Shown here in pieces: positions 1 to 8,138 of a DNA stretch of 64,000 bases. Made by a program: the position numbers and the translations under genes. Numbering within the stretch: position 1 is the first letter of the stretch; each line of letters starts with the position of its first letter. The stretch is taken from positions 62,001-126,000 of the forward strand of contig CADCDA010000002.1 of the NCBI GenBank assembly GCA_902800025.1, in the 5' to 3' direction. This DNA comes from an uncultured Erysipelotrichaceae bacterium. GTDB taxonomy: Bacteria; Bacillota_I; Bacilli_A; RFN20; CAG-826. A model generated the notes under the pieces. The model did no database searches. It worked only from the letters and a program-made list of their open reading frames with translations, and was not told where the DNA came from.

Positions 1-110
1 GATATGTTTGTAAAGTGTGTGGTTATGTTTATGAAGGAGACGAATTACCAGATGATATCGTCTGTCCACTTTGTAAGCATGGCGCAGCAGACTTTGAACC
101 AATTCAATAA
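1..110 (+). CDS. Rubredoxin-type domain, C-terminal end of a rubrerythrin-like protein (partial)
   Basis: The window opens inside a gene whose last 35 residues are readable from base 3. They contain two CxxC knuckles, KVCGY and CPLCK, around an acidic turn, which is the iron-binding rubredoxin fold. A motif of this type at the extreme C-terminus, ending in DFEPIQ, is typical of rubrerythrins and related ferritin-like peroxide-scavenging enzymes of anaerobes, but other rubredoxin-tailed proteins are possible. A free rubredoxin gene follows after 15 bases with its own AAAGGAG site, so the two are probably co-transcribed in an oxidative-stress operon. The N-terminal part lies outside the window. 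Confidence 0.7.
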   Translation, partial: YVCKVCGYVYEGDELPDDIVCPLCKHGAADFEPIQ

Positions 111-125
111 AGAAAGGAGCCTCAT

Positions 126-284
126 ATGAAATACGTTTGTACTGCATGCGGATTCGTCTATGACGAAGAAGTCGGAGATCCAGATAACGGAATTGCTCCT
201 GGCACAAAATTTGAAGTCCTTCCAGACACCTATATGTGTCCATGGTGTGGACAAGGTAAAGAAGTCTTTGAAAAACAAGAATAA
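126..284 (+). CDS. Rubredoxin
   Basis: This 52-residue protein starts [10 protein letters not shown] and has the full rubredoxin signature. CxxCG lies near the start, the [10 protein letters not shown] segment in the middle, and CPWCG near the end, giving four cysteines for one Fe(Cys)4 centre. Length and spacing match classical rubredoxins, small cytosolic electron carriers. It follows a rubrerythrin-like gene with a Shine-Dalgarno AAAGGAG about seven bases before the ATG. The likely job is passing electrons to the upstream peroxide- or oxygen-reducing protein. A strong terminator follows directly, so it ends its operon. Confidence 0.92.
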   Translation: MKYVCTACGFVYDEEVGDPDNGIAPGTKFEVLPDTYMCPWCGQGKEVFEKQE

Positions 285-295
285 CAACATAGAAC

Positions 296-320
296 GACCC
301 TCTTAATTGAGGGTCTTTTC
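296..320 (+). terminator. Rho-independent terminator after rubredoxin
   Basis: GACCCTC (296-302) pairs perfectly with GAGGGTC (309-315) around a six-base loop and is followed by TTTTCTT. Confidence 0.9.
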
Positions 321-330
321 TTAAAACTAT

Positions 331-358
331 TTGCATTATAAAACGAATAATGTATAGT
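331..358 (+). promoter_or_regulatory. Promoter of the alaS T-box operon
   Basis: TTGCAT (331-336), a 16-base spacer and TATAGT (353-358, directly preceded by TG) form a sigma-A-type promoter. The predicted start, near 365, coincides with the beginning of the T-box leader. Confidence 0.6.
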
Positions 359-364
359 AATTAA

Positions 365-577
365 TGAAATTGAGGGAAAGAAATTTATTTCTTCTACTAA
401 TAGAGAAACGTTACAAGGCTGGAATAACGTAGTAGAGATTAAATGGGCCACTCCCTGACAAGTGGGTAATGCCACCGTTAAGTTAACGAGATAACTATTA
501 AATAAGAGTCTATCCCAATAAGGATAGGAAATAGGATGGTATCGCGGAGTAATTCGTTCCTATATAGGAACGTTTTT
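365..577 (+). ncRNA. T-box riboswitch leader of alaS (tRNA-Ala sensing)
   Basis: The leader shows the conserved T-box AGGATGGTATCGCGG (533-547). It is followed by a palindromic terminator hairpin (555-572, CGTTCC/GGAACG) and a T-run. A long 5' stem I is visible: AGGGA near 372 pairs with TCCCT near 452, and an inner stem pairs CTACT with AGTAG and ACGTTA with TAACGT. GCC at 447-449, followed by A, is the best candidate specifier codon and would match tRNA-Ala. The TGGT bulge would pair with the ACCA end, consistent with discriminator A73. Uncharged tRNA-Ala should favour the antiterminator and turn on alaS. Confidence 0.9.
555..577 (+). terminator. T-box attenuator terminator
   Basis: Positions 555-572 form a perfect inverted repeat (arms CGTTCC/GGAACG, TATATA loop) followed by five T. 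It is the conditional terminator of the alaS T-box leader. Confidence 0.85.
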
Positions 578-597
578 ATATGTTTGGAGGGTAATAT

Positions 598-3198
598 ATG
601 AAAAAGATGTCTTCAAGTGAAATTAGACAAATGTGGTTAGACTTCTTTAAAAGCAAAGGTCACCATGTTGAACCAGGTAGTTCTTTGATTCCAAAAAATG
701 ATCCAACTTTACTTTGGATTAACGCCGGGGTTGCGGCATTAAAAAAATATTTTGATGGAAGTGAAGTTCCACCAAGTAGAAGAATCACAAACGCTCAAAA
801 GAGTATTAGAACTAACGATATTGAAAATGTTGGTGACGCCACTCACTTAACATTCTTTGAAATGTTAGGAAACTTTTCTATCGGTGATTATTTTAGAAAA
901 GAAGTCATACCATGGGCGTGGGAACTTTTAACAAGCGAAGAATGGTTTAACTTTCCAAAGGAAAGATTATATGTTACCTATCATCCAGATGATTTAGAAA
1001 CTAAAAAATGCTGGATTGAAGCAGGGGTTGATGAAACTCATTTAATTAAGAAAGAAGATAACTTTTGGGAAATTGGTGAAGGACCATGTGGACCAGACAC
1101 TGAAGTTCATTTTGATCGTGGCGAAAAATTTGATCCTGAACATGTCGGAGTTAAATTACTCGTTGATGATTTACCAAACTCTCGATATGTTGAAATTTGG
1201 AATATCGTTTTCTCTCAATTCAATAGTGAAGTTGGAAAGAAAAGAAGCGAATATAAAGAACTTCCAAGCAAAAACATCGATACTGGCGCTGGATTAGAAA
1301 GATTTGCGTGTGTCATTCAAGAAACCGACACTGCCTATGAAACAGATTTATTCTGGCCAATTATTCAAAAGACCGAATTAATTTCTAAAAAAGAATATGC
1401 CTCTAATCGACGTGCATTTAGAGTTATCGCTGACCATATTAGAACCATCACATTCGCTTTAGCGGATGGTGAAATGTTCTCTAACGAAGGTAGAGGATAT
1501 GTTTTAAGAAGATTACTTAGACGCGCAGAAAGATATGGACACGTTTTAGGCATTAATCATTCTTTCTTATATGAACTTGTAGAAGTCGTCGCTGAAATCA
1601 TGAAATCATATTATCCTTATCTTTTAGATAAGAAAGAATATATTAGTAAGATGATTCAGGCTGAAGAAGAAAAATTCTTAAAGACTTTACAAAATGGTGA
1701 AAACTTACTTCTTTCTCTTATCAAAGATAGTAAATCATTATCTGGCAAAGATATGTTTAAGTTATATGACACCTTTGGATTCCCAAAAGAATTGACATTA
1801 GAGATTTGTGAAGAACATGGTGTCACTGTTGATATTGATGAATTCAACGAAGAGATGAATAAGCAAAAAGAAAGAGCGAGAGCCGCTCGTGGTGATTTGC
1901 AATCCATGAATAAGCAATCAATCGATTTAATGAACTTCACTCAAGAAAGCAAATTCGATTATGAAGCGACAGAACTTGAAAGCGAAGTTATCGGTTTATT
2001 TGTCGATGGAGAAAAAGTTGATTCCCTTTCTGGAGAAGGTGACTTAATTGTTAAAGAGACTCCTTTCTATGCGGAAAGCGGTGGACAAGTTGCTGATACA
2101 GGAACTATTTCAAATAAAAACATGGAAGCTCGAGTTTCTAATGTAAATAAGGCTCCAAATAAGCAACACTTACATCATGTTTCTGTTTTATATGGTGAAA
2201 TCAAAGTTGGCGATAAAGTCAAATTATCGATTGATACTTTAAATCGTAAACTCATTATGAGAAACCATAGCTCCGTTCACCTTTTGCAAGCAGCGTTAAT
2301 GGAAGTCCTTGGCGATCATGTTAATCAAAAAGGTAGCTATGTTTCTAGTGAATACATTCACTTTGACTTCTCTCATTTTGAAAAGATGAAAGAAGAACAA
2401 ATTGCTGAAACGGAAAGAAAGGTTAATCGTTGGATTAGCGAAGCCATCGAAGAAGACACTAAAGTGCTCTCGATTGATGAAGCTAAAAAGATCGGTGCCA
2501 AAGCCTTATTTGACGATAAATATGGTGATGTCGTTAGAGTTGTTTGCTTTGGTGAAGTCTCTAAAGAATTCTGCGGTGGAACTCACGTTAAAAACACTCA
2601 AGATATTGGTATCTTTGTCATTGAAAGTGAAGAGAGCGTCGCTAGTGGCATCCGTCGTATTGTTGCTCGTACTTCTTTAGGAGCTTATGAACTTCTTAAG
2701 AAGAGAGAAAATATGTTGAATCAAGCAAGAAAAACTTTAGGTGCTGGTTCTTATAGCGAGGTCTCAATTAGACTTAACGCTCTTCAAAACGAAAAGGCTG
2801 AACTTAAAAAGACTGTCGAATCACTTAATAGCAAACTCGCTAATAGTGAAGCTAACGCCATTAATAATGAATTTATTAAAGGAAATGGCTATGAAGTTTT
2901 AATCAAATATCTAAAGGATAGTAATAGAAACGCTGTTACTTCTTTGGTTGATAAACTTAAAGTATCTCACCCAGATTCTGTTATTGTCTTTATCGGAAAT
3001 GATAATGGATCATTGCCAGTTATCTGTAGTGTAAATGGAGAAGCTTTAAAAGCTTATAAAGCTGGAGATTTAGTGAGACTTGTTGCTGGCGAATTAGGTG
3101 GATCTGGAGGAGGAAGACCAGACTTCGCTAGTGGCGCTGGTAAAGATGCTTCTAAAGTTGATGAAGCATTAGCTAAAGCTAAGGAATTAGTGAAATAA
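598..3198 (+). CDS. alaS: Alanine--tRNA ligase
   Basis: The enzyme charges tRNA-Ala with alanine and clears mischarged serine or glycine. At 866 residues it has the full family length. The class II catalytic core comes first (residues 1 to about 240, with the TFFEMLGNFS segment). The tRNA-recognition helices follow, then the editing domain with HSSVH near 560 and CGGTH near 660, which hold the zinc/editing histidines and cysteine. A C-terminal coiled coil and glycine-rich C-Ala domain end in GGSGGGRPDFASG. The ATG has a GGAGGG site seven bases upstream. The gene is controlled by the T-box leader and leads the alaS-ruvX-yrzB cluster common in Bacillota. Confidence 0.98.
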   Translation: MKKMSSSEIRQMWLDFFKSKGHHVEPGSSLIPKNDPTLLWINAGVAALKKYFDGSEVPPSRRITNAQKSIRTNDIENVGDATHLTFFEMLGNFSIGDYFRKEVIPWAWELLTSEEWFNFPKERLYVTYHPDDLETKKCWIEAGVDETHLIKKEDNFWEIGEGPCGPDTEVHFDRGEKFDPEHVGVKLLVDDLPNSRYVEIWNIVFSQFNSEVGKKRSEYKELPSKNIDTGAGLERFACVIQETDTAYETDLFWPIIQKTELISKKEYASNRRAFRVIADHIRTITFALADGEMFSNEGRGYVLRRLLRRAERYGHVLGINHSFLYELVEVVAEIMKSYYPYLLDKKEYISKMIQAEEEKFLKTLQNGENLLLSLIKDSKSLSGKDMFKLYDTFGFPKELTLEICEEHGVTVDIDEFNEEMNKQKERARAARGDLQSMNKQSIDLMNFTQESKFDYEATELESEVIGLFVDGEKVDSLSGEGDLIVKETPFYAESGGQVADTGTISNKNMEARVSNVNKAPNKQHLHHVSVLYGEIKVGDKVKLSIDTLNRKLIMRNHSSVHLLQAALMEVLGDHVNQKGSYVSSEYIHFDFSHFEKMKEEQIAETERKVNRWISEAIEEDTKVLSIDEAKKIGAKALFDDKYGDVVRVVCFGEVSKEFCGGTHVKNTQDIGIFVIESEESVASGIRRIVARTSLGAYELLKKRENMLNQARKTLGAGSYSEVSIRLNALQNEKAELKKTVESLNSKLANSEANAINNEFIKGNGYEVLIKYLKDSNRNAVTSLVDKLKVSHPDSVIVFIGNDNGSLPVICSVNGEALKAYKAGDLVRLVAGELGGSGGGRPDFASGAGKDASKVDEALAKAKELVK

Positions 3199-3624
3199 AT
3201 GGAAAAATATATCGGATTAGATTTAGGAACAGTTACTTTAGGAATCGCGACAAGCGATAGCCTTGGTTTTGTCCATGGGTTAGAGACTTTTAGATTTCCT
3301 AAAGAAGCCTATTCACAAGCCCGTAAGCGCGTTCATGATTTAGTGGAATCAACCGGAATTAAAAACATCGTTATTGGTTTGCCAATAAATATGAATGGTT
3401 CCCAAGGATGGAGGGCTGAATCTTCAATTAGATTCAAAGATGATTTACTTAAAGAAGACCCATCTTTGAAGATTGAACTTCAAGATGAAAGAATGACGAG
3501 TATCTCCGCTCATAAGACGCTTTATGAAATGAATATTTCTTCTAAAAAACATAAAGAAACAGTGGACCGTATTGCGGCGTGCGAAATCTTAGATTTCTAT
3601 ATTCGAATGAAAGGAAATAAATAA
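3199..3624 (+). CDS. ruvX: YqgF/RuvX family putative pre-16S rRNA nuclease (Holliday junction resolvase-like)
   Basis: This is an RNase H-fold protein of 141 residues, the usual family length. It begins with YIGLDLGTVTLGIATSD, which holds the first catalytic aspartate, has the conserved DERMTS segment in the middle and DRIAACEILDFY at the end with the last acidic residues. Family members process the 5' end of 16S rRNA precursor in E. coli and were first proposed to be Holliday-junction resolvases. The start codon abuts the alaS stop, so the two are translationally coupled. Gene order alaS-ruvX-DUF1292 matches the Bacillus alaS-yrzL-yrrK-yrzB cluster. Confidence 0.93.
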   Translation: MEKYIGLDLGTVTLGIATSDSLGFVHGLETFRFPKEAYSQARKRVHDLVESTGIKNIVIGLPINMNGSQGWRAESSIRFKDDLLKEDPSLKIELQDERMTSISAHKTLYEMNISSKKHKETVDRIAACEILDFYIRMKGNK

Positions 3625-3626
3625 GT

Positions 3627-3899
3627 ATGGATTTAATGGATGAAAAACAAATCACCATCATGGATGAAGATGGTAATCAACATGTAATGGAAATTCTTTT
3701 CACTTACGAACACGAAGAAAGAGGCAAGAAATACGTTTTCTTGTATGAAAAAGATAAACCAGAAGATATTATCGCAATGGAATATAACGATAATGGGGAA
3801 CTTTTTGAAATCGAAAGCGAAGAAGAATATGAAGAAGTTGAAGAGGTCTTCAACGCCTTTAATGAAGATAACTTTGAGGAAGCCGAAGAAGAAAACTAA
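3627..3899 (+). CDS. DUF1292 family protein (YrzB-like)
   Basis: This small, very acidic protein of 90 residues begins ITIMDEDGNQHVMEILFTY and has the YVFLYEKDKPEDIIAM segment diagnostic of the DUF1292/YrzB family. Function is unknown in the family. It is the third gene of the alaS-ruvX cluster, two bases after the ruvX stop, in the position it holds across Bacillota. A second in-frame ATG lies three codons in, so the start could be 3636. The glutamate-rich tail (about the last 25 residues) is probably disordered. Confidence 0.85.
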   Translation: MDLMDEKQITIMDEDGNQHVMEILFTYEHEERGKKYVFLYEKDKPEDIIAMEYNDNGELFEIESEEEYEEVEEVFNAFNEDNFEEAEEEN

Positions 3900-3948
3900 T
3901 TTTCATTTAATTAATAATGAAAAACTTGTAGCGTTCCCAATATGTTAT

Positions 3949-3957
3949 TGATATAAT
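3949..3957 (+). promoter_or_regulatory. Extended -10 promoter of greA
   Basis: TGATATAAT is a perfect extended -10 (TGn plus TATAAT) located 29 bases before the greA ATG. No good -35 is seen at 17 bases, which is common with extended -10 promoters. Confidence 0.65.
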
Positions 3958-3986
3958 AACACTTGCTAAAAAGAGGATTACATATT

Positions 3987-4466
3987 ATGCCAGATAAAAT
4001 TAAATTAACTAAAGCCGGAAAAGAAGAACTTGAAAAAGAACTGAGAAATTTGATTGATGTCGTTCGTGAAGACGTCAAAAGACAACTCGCAGAAGCACGT
4101 GCGCAAGGCGACTTAAGTGAAAACGCTGACTACGACGCTGCGAGAAATAGACAAGCCGAAGTTGAAGGAAGAATCAAACAAATCGAAGATATCCTTTCTA
4201 ACTTTGAACTCATCGATGATGAAAAACGTTCAAAGAAAAAAGAAGGCAAAGTCGCTTTGGGTTCAACTGTCACAATTAGATTCTTAGAAAATGGCAAAGA
4301 AGCCAAATACATGATCGTTGGTACCGTTGAAAGCGATCCATTCAATAGTAAGATTTCTAATGCCTGCCCATTAGGAGAAGCTCTTATTGGCAAAGGCGTT
4401 GGCGATGTTGTTGAAGTCAAAGCCAAGAGAAACTACAAAGTCGAAGTAGTCAAAATTGGCGCATAA
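3987..4466 (+). CDS. greA: Transcription elongation factor GreA
   Basis: GreA enters the RNA polymerase secondary channel and stimulates cleavage of backtracked transcripts. The protein is 159 residues, as usual. An N-terminal antiparallel coiled coil carries the DLSENADYDAARN tip with its catalytic acidic pair, and the C-terminal FKBP-like domain contains PLGEALIGKGVGD. I place the start at 3987 (MPDKIKLTK) because AGAGGA lies just upstream; a longer reading from TTG at 3963 adds eight unconserved residues. It stands alone, with an extended -10 promoter before it and a terminator after it. Confidence 0.96.
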   Translation: MPDKIKLTKAGKEELEKELRNLIDVVREDVKRQLAEARAQGDLSENADYDAARNRQAEVEGRIKQIEDILSNFELIDDEKRSKKKEGKVALGSTVTIRFLENGKEAKYMIVGTVESDPFNSKISNACPLGEALIGKGVGDVVEVKAKRNYKVEVVKIGA

Positions 4467-4484
4467 TAATAAAAAATATAAAAT

Positions 4485-4507
4485 GGACCTATGGTCCTTT
4501 TTATTTT
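4485..4507 (+). terminator. Terminator after greA
   Basis: GGACC (4485-4489) pairs with GGTCC (4493-4497) around a TAT loop and is followed by TTTTTATTTT. Confidence 0.85.
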
Positions 4508-4518
4508 GCTCTCTAGAT

Positions 4519-4581
4519 AAAAAAGTTGAAAAATTTTATTAAAAAAATCGAATTTTTTTCCTCCTTTAATAAATGAGGAGG
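4519..4581 (+). promoter_or_regulatory. Competence-type promoter/leader element upstream of comEA (copy A)
   Basis: The region contains AAAAAAGTT, then TTTTATTAAA, then a 28-base block (4551-4578) with a T-tract, CCTCC, TTTAATAAAT and GAGG. The same layout, ungapped and with the 28-base block identical, occurs at 29724-29783 before the C39 peptidase gene. Copy A also holds CCTCCT (4560-4565), complementary to the comEA ribosome-binding site AGGAGG (4576-4581). It may be an alternative-sigma or activator-dependent promoter, a leader that hides the Shine-Dalgarno, or both. Confidence 0.6.
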
Positions 4582-4588
4582 TTTTTAT

Positions 4589-5119
4589 ATGATCAAGATC
4601 TTAATCGGGGTCGTACTAGTGACAATCGCGGTGATTGCAACTTTCTTAGTACTTGATCCAAACATCGGTATTCAGTCCGCCGGAAATGTGACTGAAGTCG
4701 CTAATACTTTTTCTGTCGTCGTTGAAGGAGAGGTATATAAAACAGGGACATATACGCTTAATGAAGGAGCGTTGATGTCTGATTTAATTGAAGCGGCAGG
4801 AGGAACCACTAATAACGCAGATGAGCGTGCATATTATGAAAGTGCAGTTCTCACTAGTGGAATGACTTACTATATTGCTTCTAAATATGATGCGACAGAC
4901 TTATGTAACGCGAGTGAGATTGATAAAGCTAATGTTAATAGTGATGATGCGACTACATTAGCTAAAATCAATGGCATTACTTCAACGATCGCTAATTCGA
5001 TTATTACTTATCGATCAGAAAACGGCTTATTCTCAACTTTGGAAGATCTTCTTCAGGTTTATGGAATAGGGAACGCTACATATCGAAAAATCCGTAACTA
5101 TGTGATTTTACACGCGTGA
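4589..5119 (+). CDS. comEA: Competence protein ComEA (DNA receptor with helix-hairpin-helix)
   Basis: ComEA is the membrane-anchored protein that binds incoming double-stranded DNA outside the membrane and hands it to ComEC. An N-terminal transmembrane anchor (residues 3 to 22) precedes an SLBB-like domain (about 45 to 100, VVVEGEVYKTGTYTLNEG). A C-terminal tandem helix-hairpin-helix follows (about 112 to 176), with INGITSTIANSIITYR and VYGIGNATYRKIRNYV. Length 176 is normal. The gene overlaps comEC by four bases (GTGA). The upstream element is shared with the C39 peptidase gene at 29809. Confidence 0.95.
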   Translation: MIKILIGVVLVTIAVIATFLVLDPNIGIQSAGNVTEVANTFSVVVEGEVYKTGTYTLNEGALMSDLIEAAGGTTNNADERAYYESAVLTSGMTYYIASKYDATDLCNASEIDKANVNSDDATTLAKINGITSTIANSIITYRSENGLFSTLEDLLQVYGIGNATYRKIRNYVILHA

Positions 5120-7116
5120 TAACTATAATTCTCTTCTTGGCTTTGTTCATTGGAATAAACATAAGAGAAAATATTATCGTTAGCCTTATAGGATTAGTTC
5201 TTTTATTAACGTTTGCTTTCTTTAAACGCGGTAAGAAACTAACTTTCTTATCTATTGTTATCTCTTTGATGGGTGTAGGCCTATCGTTTATCAGGCATAC
5301 ATTCATTAAGGAGAGTTATCAAGGAGTCATTATTGAAGTAAAAGACAATTATTATATCTTCTCATCAACTTTTGAGAAGATGTATGTCTATGAACCTAAT
5401 CATGATCGAGAGATTGGAGATGTTCTTTTAATAAATGGAGATAAAGAGCCTTTAGATTTTAAGATGTTAGAGTCTGAATTTGATTTTAAAGAATATCTCA
5501 ATCATAAGGGTGTTTATAATCAGCTATTTGTTAAAGATATTGAGGTTAAATTTTCTAATCCTATTCATCTTCATCAATTTAAGAAGAGTTTTTTGAATAA
5601 TTTTGATGAAAACTCAAAAGGAATAGTGGGCTCTCTTCTTTTCGCTAATAGCAAAGAAAGCGAACTCAGTTCAATTAGCAGGGAGCTTCATTTAGCAAGG
5701 CTTATATCAAGTAGTGGAATCTATCTTTATTTTATATATTCTTTACTACGGAAACTGCTTTTGAGATTTATTAAAAAAGATAAAATAGTGGATCTAATCT
5801 CTATTATTCTATTTAGTCCATATCTAGTTTTCACATTCCCAAAATTCATTGTCTTGAAATTTGTGACAGTTAGGATACTTGTGTATATAAACACGCATAG
5901 AATGAATAAGAGGTTTAGCTATCTAGATATACTTTCTATAAGCGGATTATTCTTTTTGATTCTTGATTATCATCTCGCATATCAAGACGGATTCATCCTT
6001 TCTTATTTTATTCCGATTATATCAATCTTTATTAATGGTTCGTTTAGATTTAAAAACGATTTCATCAAGAAGATGTTTTTAACTTTGCTTATCGCAGTTA
6101 GTTTCACTCCTTTTACAGTTAAATACTATTCAGAAATTTCTATATTGTCTTTGCCACTTCAACTAGTGGTTACACCTATCTATATATTTATCTTCATTCT
6201 ATCTATTCTTTGTTTATTTGGGATTCCTATATTTAACGTAGTTGGAGGAGTAATAAATATAATTACAAACGCTTTGAAGTTTATTTCTCCAATAATGATA
6301 AAAATATACGCTTCTAGTTATAGTCCAATATCTTTTCTTTTATATGAGATCATTTTCATTATTTTCTTATATTATTCGTCAATTAGATTAAGGCCGTTAA
6401 AGAATTTGTCTTTGATTGGTTTATTATTTTCTTTAACGATTCATATCATCCCACTTAGATATATGCTTCGTGATTATGTCTCTTTTATAAATGTAGGTCA
6501 AGGAGATTCAACCTTAATTAAGTATAAAAACACAACTATATTGATTGACACTGGTGGTAATAAATACGAAGATATCGCTACTGAAGTACTCATTCCATAT
6601 TTTAAAAAGAACCAAATATATCGTATTGATTTATTAATCACCACTCATGATGATTTCGACCATTCAGGAGCAGTTCCTTCTTTAGTGGAAAATTTTACAG
6701 TTAGAGAATATGTTAAAGACTATAAACTTTTTCCGATCAATAAAAATGGATTAGTCCTTACTAATTACAATGTTTATCCAGAATTATGGAAAGAAGAAAA
6801 TGATGAATCTTTAGTGATTGGGTTTAACGTAAATAGTTGTAACTATTTAATAATGGGTGACGCTCCGACAAAGATTGAAAGAGCGATGATGAATGATAAC
6901 AAATATATCCCTTGTGATATTTTAAAAGTCGGACATCATGGATCTAAAACATCAACTAGTGATGAATTCGTTAAATATTTAAAGCCAACTGTGGGAGTTG
7001 TTTCTTGTGGAAAAGATAATTATTATGGTCACCCTCATAATGTTGTGATTGCAATTTTAAAGAAATATGGTGTGTCTATTAGAAGAACTGACTTAGAAGG
7101 GACAATAACTTTTTGA
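5116..7116 (+). CDS. comEC: DNA internalization competence protein ComEC/Rec2
   Basis: This is the polytopic channel that carries single-stranded DNA into the cell during transformation. The 666-residue protein has N-terminal membrane helices and a short soluble OB-like domain (about 65 to 140). The competence membrane domain with many helices follows (about 170 to 455). The C-terminal metallo-beta-lactamase fold (about 460 to 666) has VGQGDSTLI, TTHDDFDHSGA, MGDA and KVGHHGSKTSTS. The start is GTG at 5116, overlapping the comEA stop. It is somewhat shorter than the Bacillus homologue. The reading frame is intact, which argues that DNA uptake is still under selection. Confidence 0.95.
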   Translation: MITIILFLALFIGINIRENIIVSLIGLVLLLTFAFFKRGKKLTFLSIVISLMGVGLSFIRHTFIKESYQGVIIEVKDNYYIFSSTFEKMYVYEPNHDREIGDVLLINGDKEPLDFKMLESEFDFKEYLNHKGVYNQLFVKDIEVKFSNPIHLHQFKKSFLNNFDENSKGIVGSLLFANSKESELSSISRELHLARLISSSGIYLYFIYSLLRKLLLRFIKKDKIVDLISIILFSPYLVFTFPKFIVLKFVTVRILVYINTHRMNKRFSYLDILSISGLFFLILDYHLAYQDGFILSYFIPIISIFINGSFRFKNDFIKKMFLTLLIAVSFTPFTVKYYSEISILSLPLQLVVTPIYIFIFILSILCLFGIPIFNVVGGVINIITNALKFISPIMIKIYASSYSPISFLLYEIIFIIFLYYSSIRLRPLKNLSLIGLLFSLTIHIIPLRYMLRDYVSFINVGQGDSTLIKYKNTTILIDTGGNKYEDIATEVLIPYFKKNQIYRIDLLITTHDDFDHSGAVPSLVENFTVREYVKDYKLFPINKNGLVLTNYNVYPELWKEENDESLVIGFNVNSCNYLIMGDAPTKIERAMMNDNKYIPCDILKVGHHGSKTSTSDEFVKYLKPTVGVVSCGKDNYYGHPHNVVIAILKKYGVSIRRTDLEGTITF

Positions 7117-7143
7117 CAGAATAACTGCCAAAAAGACTATAAT
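7113..7143 (+). promoter_or_regulatory. Promoter of holA, candidate leaderless start
   Basis: TTGACA (7113-7118) and TATAAT (7138-7143) are separated by 19 bases; the box overlaps the comEC stop. Only nine bases separate the -10 from the holA ATG and they contain no Shine-Dalgarno. Confidence 0.6.
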
Positions 7144-7152
7144 AATATTGTT

Positions 7153-8130
7153 ATGATTTGTTTAATCTACGGTAATCAAGGTCCAACAGTGAAATCTCAG
7201 ATTAAGAAAAATGGTGAGTCTTTTCTTAATGGGGAAAAGCCTGATGACCTTAATTTTATTAAATTAGATGGAAATAATTTCTTGGTTCAAGATGTCGTTG
7301 ATGAATGTCAATATGTCGCTTTAGGATATGAAAAGAAAGTCGTATCTTTAGAGAATTGTTATTTCCTTTTAAAACCAAAACCAAGAAATAAAATTGACGC
7401 TGATCAAGATTATGATGAATTATTAAGATTTATTCAAAGTGGTGGCGTTGAAGAAACATTACTGATTTTATCAGTAACTTCATCATCAATTGATGAGAAG
7501 AGTGAAATCTTTAAAGCCTTAAAAGAAAAAGCAAAGATTGTTGAAATCACGGATCCAGATGAAAAAGGCTGGAATGAATATGTTAAAGCTTTTGTCGCTA
7601 AAAAAGGAATTACTATTGATAGAGATGCTTTAATTGAACTCGCTAGTCGTACGGACGGAGATGTTGGTTTATTCATCAACAGTGTCCAAGTTTTAACTTT
7701 ATATACGAACCATATTAGATATAAAGATGTGTGCCTGCTTGTTAGTAGGCCACTCGAAGATAATACTTTCTTAATCTTTAATTTACTTTTAGATGGAAAT
7801 AACGCTGAAGCGGCAAGAATGCTAAAAGATTTAAAGATCAATGGTGTGGAACCAGTAACTTTAATCTCCCAATTAGCGAATCAATTTAGATTATTGAATC
7901 AAGTCTCTTATTTATATAGAAAGAAATATACGCAAGAAGAGATTGCTAAAGAGTTAAAGATTAAACCAGGTAGAGCCTATGTTCTCTCTAAATATGTTTA
8001 TAAGATATCAGAAAAGACAATTCACCAAGTCTTAGATGATTTATATCAATTAGACCTCGACATAAAAAGCGGTCAAGTTGACCGCTATTATGCTTTTGAG
8101 ATGTTTCTCTTAAAATTCAAAACGCAATAA
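7153..8130 (+). CDS. holA: DNA polymerase III, delta subunit
   Basis: The delta subunit opens the beta sliding clamp as part of the clamp loader. The 325-residue sequence has the family layout: an N-terminal degenerate AAA+ domain starting MICLIYGNQGPTVKSQI, with the P-loop eroded as expected, and a C-terminal helical collar with LASRTDGDVGLFINSVQ and VTLISQLANQFRLLNQV. It lies after comEC and faces rpsT, the same order as in Bacillus subtilis. It has its own promoter inside the comEC end and probably a very short or absent leader. Confidence 0.93.
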   Translation: MICLIYGNQGPTVKSQIKKNGESFLNGEKPDDLNFIKLDGNNFLVQDVVDECQYVALGYEKKVVSLENCYFLLKPKPRNKIDADQDYDELLRFIQSGGVEETLLILSVTSSSIDEKSEIFKALKEKAKIVEITDPDEKGWNEYVKAFVAKKGITIDRDALIELASRTDGDVGLFINSVQVLTLYTNHIRYKDVCLLVSRPLEDNTFLIFNLLLDGNNAEAARMLKDLKINGVEPVTLISQLANQFRLLNQVSYLYRKKYTQEEIAKELKIKPGRAYVLSKYVYKISEKTIHQVLDDLYQLDLDIKSGQVDRYYAFEMFLLKFKTQ

Positions 8131-8138
8131 AATATTTA

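Noticed and set aside
5076-5306. Minus-strand frame across the comEA/comEC junction
   Set aside because: No ribosome-binding site and composed of antisense codons of two well-supported genes.
7434-7841. Minus-strand frame of 135 codons inside holA
   Set aside because: Serine-rich antisense shadow of a confidently assigned gene.
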